From NCBI GenBank assembly GCA_031272025.1, contig JAISUP010000041.1:1-39280 (forward strand): DNA of 39,280 bases. The letters are read 5' to 3'. How positions within the stretch are numbered: position 1 is the stretch's first letter; the number at the start of each line of letters is the position of its first letter. The notes beneath the pieces were generated by a model. The model ran no database searches. It had not been told where the DNA came from and was given only the letters and a program-made list of their open reading frames with translations. A program made the translations under genes and the position numbers. Positions 35,673-39,280 of this stretch are shown here, piece by piece. Source of the stretch: Bacteroidales bacterium. GTDB taxonomy: Bacteria; Bacteroidota; Bacteroidia; Bacteroidales; WCHB1-69.

Positions 35673-35683
35673 ATTGCCTTTTT
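35653..35683 (-). terminator. Rho-independent terminator of rpsO (bidirectional)
   Basis: GGCAATTTT (35658-35666) pairs with AAAATTGCC (35670-35678) around a 3-base loop, flanked by A runs and T runs that extend the stem and give a U tract on either strand. It lies 21 bases after the rpsO stop. Confidence 0.88.
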
Positions 35684-35703
35684 AGAGCATTATCGCTACG
35701 CGA

Positions 35704-35973
35704 CTACTTTCTTAATCCTAACGTTTTCACGATAGAACGATAACGTTCAATGTCTTGTTTCTTTAAGAAGTCAAGAAGTTTTCTTCTTTTCCCTACCAAA
35801 GAAATCAGTGAACGTTTGGTTACCAAATCTTTTTTATTGCTTTTTAAGTGCTCTGTCAAATGCTTAATTCTATACGTGAACAAGGCAACCTGACTTTCGG
35901 GAGAACCGGTATCTGCTACCGACTGCCCGTACTCTTTGAAGATGTTTTGTTTTACTTCAGGTGTTAAGTACAT
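35704..35973 (-). CDS. rpsO: 30S ribosomal protein S15
   Basis: The 89-residue length is exactly that of bacterial S15, which binds 16S rRNA in the platform of the small subunit. Signature residues are visible: GSPESQVALFTYRIKHLTEHLKSN in two blocks (about 24-47), KDLVTKRSLISLVGKRRKLLDFLKK (about 47-71) and the basic end TLGLRK. It is upstream of pnp on the same strand but separated by a strong terminator. A possible -7 box TAACTTTG lies upstream at 36040-36033. Confidence 0.98.
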   Translation of the reverse strand: MYLTPEVKQNIFKEYGQSVADTGSPESQVALFTYRIKHLTEHLKSNKKDLVTKRSLISLVGKRRKLLDFLKKQDIERYRSIVKTLGLRK

Positions 35974-36032
35974 AATTTTCTTTAATTTACTCCTTAAATT
36001 GTAACTAATGATAACTTTTTAAATTTCGGCTG

Positions 36033-36040
36033 CAAAGTTA
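36033..36040 (-). promoter_or_regulatory. Putative -7 box of rpsO
   Basis: The minus strand reads TAACTTTG followed by C, 60 bases before the rpsO start. It matches TAnnTTTG in full; no matching -33 box was found. Confidence 0.5.
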
Positions 36041-36086
36041 CAATTTTTTTTGGAATAAGAAAATGTCTTTTTAAGAAAAAAAGTAT

Positions 36087-36094
36087 TATTTTTG
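36087..36094 (+). promoter_or_regulatory. Putative -7 box of the HU-CCDC81/SPOR gene
   Basis: TATTTTTG matches TAnnTTTG 35 bases before the ATG at 36129. No clear -33 box. The 155-base gap to rpsO thus holds divergent promoters. Confidence 0.5.
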
Positions 36095-36128
36095 TATCGC
36101 TATTTTTTTAAAAATAAAAATTGTCATC

Positions 36129-37571
36129 ATGATAAAGCATATTGTAACCATTTTACAGGAGAAAGAGCAGGTTTTTGTCAATCACTTGGGGCTTTTCAGG
36201 TGCGAGAAAATGCCGGCTAAAGTAGTAAATAAAAAATTGCTGCCTCCATCGGTAACCATTGTTTTCGACCCGCTTGCCGAAGGTAATGGTTTTGATTTTA
36301 TATTGCGCTACGCGAATGACGAACACTTATCTTTGACTGCCGCCGATGATGCCATAAGTTATTGGAGAAACAAATTAAAGTCGGACATAGAAGATAAAGG
36401 CAAAGTCGTTTTCCGAGATTTCGGGACTTTTTTTCACGATGAACAAGGAAATTTGCAATTTAAAGCGGGTAAATTAAAGTGGTTAAACGTGGAATACGAA
36501 GGCATGGAACCCCTTGACACGAATAGCACTTTGGCTTCAGGAGAACCTGCGGACAAGTTGCCCCATGACAATGTGCAAAATACAGAAACAACCCCCAAAA
36601 CGCGAAAAACACGTCCGCCCCGTACTCGCCCTGAAATAGAAAAACAGCCTGTTCCTGACCCCGAAGAAGATCGTGCTCAAATAGACCTGTTTGGGGAAAC
36701 CCATGCCGCTAACACAACAATATCAAATGTAGAAACCTCTGAAAACGAAATCATTTCGGATAAAATAAAAATAGTGCCCGAACAAGAAAATATTGAAGAT
36801 ATTGAAGATATTGAAGATATTGAAGATATTAAACCTGCGAAGGAAGACTTACCGATAGTCGCGGATGTCCCTGTTTCTACAACGCCATCTGATACACCCT
36901 CTGAAAAGGAAGAGATGCCCACGCGAAAAACTACCCCTGTTCAGGAGGTTGTTCTTGTAACGGGAACAGACGAGAAAACTCATTCAAAACCGGGACACAC
37001 CTTGGCATGGATACTCTTCGCTTTGCTTTTCGTGATATTGCTTTACGCGGGTTATACCTACCGAGAGCATTGTGTATCCTTGTTAAAATCGGGCTACAAA
37101 ACTTTACAATCTTACATCACCCCAACGGTAGATTCTTCTACCCTGCAAATCAATATCGTTGACAGCACGAGCAAAATATTGCCGGATACAACTAACACTG
37201 CCCGTATGGATTCCTTAACTTCTTCGAGTAGAGATACCTTATCATCTAAAGAAATGCAAAAAAATGACACTTTGCCCAAAAAAGAAACTGAAAAATTTTC
37301 GAAAATATCCCAAGAAGAACGCCGCATCAACGCGTATGTCAGTTCGATGAAATTCCAAAAAGGAAAATTTTATGTTATATCAGGCAGTTTTGCCAATGAA
37401 CAAACCGCGGTAAAACACATCAAACATGCCAATTTAACAAAATACAAACCTTATCTTGTTCATCAAGACGGGGTAGAAAATGTTCGAATTTGCTTAGGTA
37501 TTTTTAACAGCGAAGAAGAAGCCAACGATTTTATAAAAACTTTACCCTACAATTGTTGGATACTCAAATAA
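36129..37571 (+). CDS. HU-CCDC81 / SPOR domain membrane protein
   Basis: The 480-residue protein has three parts. Residues about 1-120 match the bacterial HU-CCDC81 pair: VTILQEKEQVFVNHLGLFRCEK, then a second HU-like unit with LKSDIEDKGKVVFRDFGTFF. Residues about 135-285 are low complexity, acidic and Pro/Thr-rich, with a perfect IED repeat. One transmembrane segment (HTLAWILFALLFVILLYAGY, about 292-312) follows, then a Ser/Thr-rich linker and a C-terminal SPOR domain (about 405-480, KGKFYVISGSFANEQTAVKHI). SPOR domains bind peptidoglycan lacking stem peptides; HU-like folds bind nucleic acid or protein. The layout suggests a bitopic protein with a cytoplasmic HU part and a periplasmic SPOR part, perhaps in division. 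It has no signal peptide. Confidence 0.87.
   Translation: MIKHIVTILQEKEQVFVNHLGLFRCEKMPAKVVNKKLLPPSVTIVFDPLAEGNGFDFILRYANDEHLSLTAADDAISYWRNKLKSDIEDKGKVVFRDFGTFFHDEQGNLQFKAGKLKWLNVEYEGMEPLDTNSTLASGEPADKLPHDNVQNTETTPKTRKTRPPRTRPEIEKQPVPDPEEDRAQIDLFGETHAANTTISNVETSENEIISDKIKIVPEQENIEDIEDIEDIEDIKPAKEDLPIVADVPVSTTPSDTPSEKEEMPTRKTTPVQEVVLVTGTDEKTHSKPGHTLAWILFALLFVILLYAGYTYREHCVSLLKSGYKTLQSYITPTVDSSTLQINIVDSTSKILPDTTNTARMDSLTSSSRDTLSSKEMQKNDTLPKKETEKFSKISQEERRINAYVSSMKFQKGKFYVISGSFANEQTAVKHIKHANLTKYKPYLVHQDGVENVRICLGIFNSEEEANDFIKTLPYNCWILK
36792..36830 (+). repeat. 9-base tandem repeat in the SPOR-protein linker
   Basis: ATTGAAGAT is repeated four times without change (then ATTAAA), coding Ile-Glu-Asp units in the acidic linker. 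Perfect identity suggests recent expansion; the unit keeps the frame. Confidence 0.9.
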
Positions 37572-37592
37572 CCGGAGCATGAAAAAGGGGAG

Positions 37593-38837
37593 TTACCTGT
37601 TTTTTTTCCCAAACATGAGCATTTCGCGGCGGTAGATTTTGGCAGAAAGCCAAACACAAAAGAAGAAAAATAAGACAAGCAAAGTTCCCGATAACCACAA
37701 CTCCCACGAAGGTACCCCGAGAGGCAGTCGCGCGAGCATGGCTACGGGTGAAGTGAAGGGGATAATAGATAACCACCATAGTATCAGACTATATTGTCCA
37801 TCTTTTATAAGAAAAAGAAAAACGAGCGTTAAAAGCAGTGGAAATGTAACCGGTAAAACAAACGAAATCGTATCGGTTTCATGATCCGCGGCGGCTCCTA
37901 TTGCCGCGAACAATGCCGCGTATATCAAATATCCAAAAAGAAAATAAAAGACAAAAGATAAAAGAATGTCAGAAAAAGAGATACCCAAGATTGCATGATA
38001 AAATTCTTGTAATACTTCTCTATGGGTATCCATGTCTGTCGCGTGCCATAAACCCGGCAGTAGCGTGTTCATTCCTTGCACGATAGAAAATGTCAACAAT
38101 GCCCATAACCCAAATTGTGTTAGCCCTATCAACGCGATTCCCACAATTTTCCCCATCATCAATTCCAATGGCTTAACAGTAGATAGCAAAACTTCGGCGA
38201 CCCGTCCATTTTTTTCTTCCAACACGCCGCGCAATACTTGCGAAGAAAACATGACAATAATCAGGTAAATAATAAAACCTAAAAATAGCCCTATATAACG
38301 CGACAGTTGACTAAATCGTGAAAGCACGTTGCCGCTTTTGTCGGTGAGCAAAGAAACTAAATGAGAACGCGACTGATTTTTAATGGTCTCGAATTTGTCG
38401 GGGTTGATTTGAAATGTGTCTTGTAAAATTCTATCAAACAGTATTTTATCCAATTGACTTTCGATTTCCGGCACTAATAACATGGGAATTTCCTTCGCGG
38501 AGTAAAGATTAGCATAAATTTGTTGATTGTTAGACGGGATAGTCAAGACAGCATCGCAAGTTTCCCCGCGTATTGCTTCTTTTTGCAACCGCACGAGGTC
38601 GTCGCCGGTATGATATGAAAAATGAACATGCGCGTTGTCCGTAAATTTATTGATAAAAAAATAGTCATCGTAAAGAACTAATACCTCAACTTGTTTTTGA
38701 GAATTCGTTGCCCACCAAACCGGCAAAAGACACAAAAACGCGAAAAAAAATGGGGCAATAACGGTGAGCAACAAAAAACTTCTTTTCCTTACACGCGTAA
38801 TATATTCACGAGAAATAATCAATCCAATCTTATTCAT
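37593..38837 (-). CDS. ABC-2 type transporter permease (NatB-like)
   Basis: The 414-residue protein has the NatB/ABC-2 exporter layout: a short N-terminus with ISREYITRVRKRSF, a first transmembrane segment (about 20-43), a large extracytoplasmic domain (about 45-190), and five or six C-terminal segments (about 190-212, 235-262, 295-325, 335-355, 363-400). The region LRGVLEEKNGRVAEVLLSTVKPLELMMGKIVG is characteristic of this family. Its ATP-binding partner, usually just upstream, is not in this window; upstream is a 443-base repeat-rich non-coding stretch, so the permease begins its own unit. Substrate unknown; sodium, drug or lipid export have been described for relatives. Confidence 0.88.
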   Translation of the reverse strand: MNKIGLIISREYITRVRKRSFLLLTVIAPFFFAFLCLLPVWWATNSQKQVEVLVLYDDYFFINKFTDNAHVHFSYHTGDDLVRLQKEAIRGETCDAVLTIPSNNQQIYANLYSAKEIPMLLVPEIESQLDKILFDRILQDTFQINPDKFETIKNQSRSHLVSLLTDKSGNVLSRFSQLSRYIGLFLGFIIYLIIVMFSSQVLRGVLEEKNGRVAEVLLSTVKPLELMMGKIVGIALIGLTQFGLWALLTFSIVQGMNTLLPGLWHATDMDTHREVLQEFYHAILGISFSDILLSFVFYFLFGYLIYAALFAAIGAAADHETDTISFVLPVTFPLLLTLVFLFLIKDGQYSLILWWLSIIPFTSPVAMLARLPLGVPSWELWLSGTLLVLFFFFCVWLSAKIYRREMLMFGKKNR

Positions 38838-38947
38838 TCTCTTGTTGTTTTTCCTGATTTTTTTTTTTTGATTCGCGAAAATACACGATTTTTTTCTAAT
38901 AACCGGTTCTTCTCGAACCTTCGTGTAATTATTTTTAGTAACACGAA

Positions 38948-38964
38948 GAACCGCGAAGCGGTTC
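38948..38964. repeat. Perfect 7-bp hairpin
   Basis: GAACCGC and GCGGTTC enclose the loop GAA. The stem abuts a second inverted repeat (38919-38926/38941-38948). It is not followed by a T run, so it is unlikely to be a simple terminator. Confidence 0.7.
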
Positions 38965-39031
38965 AGAGAATAAGGTTTTGTTTTTCACGCGGAGAACGCC
39001 AAGAAGACGCGAAGCACGCGGACACCTACCC

Positions 39032-39045
39032 CCCGCGAAAGCGGG
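39032..39045. repeat. GNRA-loop hairpin of a dispersed-repeat type
   Basis: CCCGC-GAAA-GCGGG forms a 5-bp G/C stem with a GAAA tetraloop, followed by AATCCCCC. Such CCCGCGAAAGCGGGAATCC cores are known as dispersed intergenic repeats in several bacteria; family assignment here is by resemblance only. Confidence 0.6.
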
Positions 39046-39062
39046 AATCCCCCTGCAACAGT

Positions 39063-39255
39063 CCCGTCATCGCGAAGGCGAAGCCTGAAGGTCGTCCCGT
39101 CATCGCGAAGGCGAAGCCTGAAGGTCGTCCCGTCATCGCGAAGGCAAAGCCTGAAGGTCGTCCCGTCATCGCGAAGGCGAAGCCTGAAGGTCGTCCCGTC
39201 ATCGCGAAGGCGAAGCCTGAAGGTCGTGCCGTCATCGCGAAGGCGAAGCCTGAAG
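39063..39255. repeat. 33-bp tandem repeat, six copies (last truncated)
   Basis: Copies begin at 39063, 39096, 39129, 39162, 39195 and 39228. Each starts CCCGTCATCGCGAAGGCGAA and ends GCCTGAAGGTCGT. Copies 1, 2, 4 and 5 are nearly identical; copy 3 has one G-to-A change (CAAAG), copy 6 starts with G and stops after CCTGAAG, running into CGATCCATTTTACGG. There are no spacers, so it is not CRISPR. Confidence 0.93.
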
Positions 39256-39280
39256 CGATCCATTTTACGGCTTCCCTGAT

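Larger units (their letters stand above)
38838..39280. other. Non-coding, repeat-rich region at the window end
   Basis: No credible gene is seen. It holds a possible permease -7 box (minus strand TATTTTCG, 38883-38876), an inverted repeat CTTCGTGT/ACACGAAG (38919-38926, 38941-38948), a hairpin GAACCGC-GAA-GCGGTTC (38948-38964), a CCCGC-GAAA-GCGGG hairpin (39032-39045), and the 33-bp array (39063-39255). The text resembles mixed fragments of dispersed intergenic repeats. Confidence 0.75.

Noticed and set aside
37572-37592. Terminator between the convergent SPOR and permease genes
   Set aside because: A purine run and a T run are present, but the arms are not complementary enough for a stem.
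39063-39255. CRISPR-like array
   Set aside because: The repeats are directly adjacent with no unique spacers, and no cas genes are present.
38985-39263. Open frames of 92 and 69 codons with repeated FRLRLRDDGTT or SGFAFAMTGRP units
   Set aside because: They are by-products of a 33-bp repeat divisible by three; two frames are open at once, and there is no promoter or domain support.

Overview
The window reads as a stretch of chromosome from a member of the Bacteroidota, most likely order Bacteroidales. Supporting signs are upstream boxes of the Bacteroidota sigma-ABfrA type (TAnnTTTG), no obvious Shine-Dalgarno sequences, GH92 and GH95 glycosidases with lipoprotein signals, an archaeal/eukaryal-type prolyl-tRNA synthetase, Na+-NQR subunits, the exbB-hyp-exbD-exbD cluster and a HU-CCDC81/SPOR protein. 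Base composition is moderately AT-rich, with a conspicuous excess of CGCG. Genus and species cannot be assigned from sequence alone.

Layout: (1) 1-3962, plus: the tail of a DNA methyltransferase cut by the window edge, a GH92 mannosidase-like lipoprotein and a GSCFA protein. (2) 3877-8646, minus: a YD/RHS-like repeat protein, prolyl-tRNA synthetase, a Rieske-like lipoprotein, tRNA-Arg(TCT), tRNA-Pro(TGG) and an acyl-CoA carboxylase/decarboxylase carboxyltransferase subunit. (3) 8848-12160, plus: nqrA, nqrB and a secreted propeller-like protein where nqrC would be expected. (4) 12172-19237, minus: RNase R, a phosphohexomutase and a very large outer-membrane beta-barrel protein. (5) 19454-29681, plus: pdxA, tRNA-Ser(GGA), exbB-hyp-exbD-exbD, yicC-murF-LytS-type kinase-LytTR regulator, and a porin with its own promoter. 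(6) 29689-35973, minus: rpsO, pnp, a membrane metallophosphoesterase and a GH95 fucosidase-like lipoprotein. (7) 36129-37571, plus: a HU-CCDC81/SPOR membrane protein. (8) 37593-38837, minus: an ABC-2 permease. (9) 38838-39280: non-coding, with hairpins and a six-copy 33-bp tandem repeat.

Most genes are housekeeping or envelope functions: translation (proS, tRNAs, rpsO), RNA decay (rnr, pnp, yicC), cell wall (murF, SPOR protein), energized outer-membrane transport (exbB/exbD), sodium energetics (nqrAB and perhaps the decarboxylase subunit) and surface glycan trimming (GH92, GH95). I found no defence island, CRISPR array, prophage or insertion sequence, and no clear new multi-gene system. The best leads are the split nqr locus, a strong codon-context bias (C-ending codon followed by G-ending, T-ending followed by C-ending), a pnp promoter buried in the rpsO terminator, and the 33-bp repeat array.
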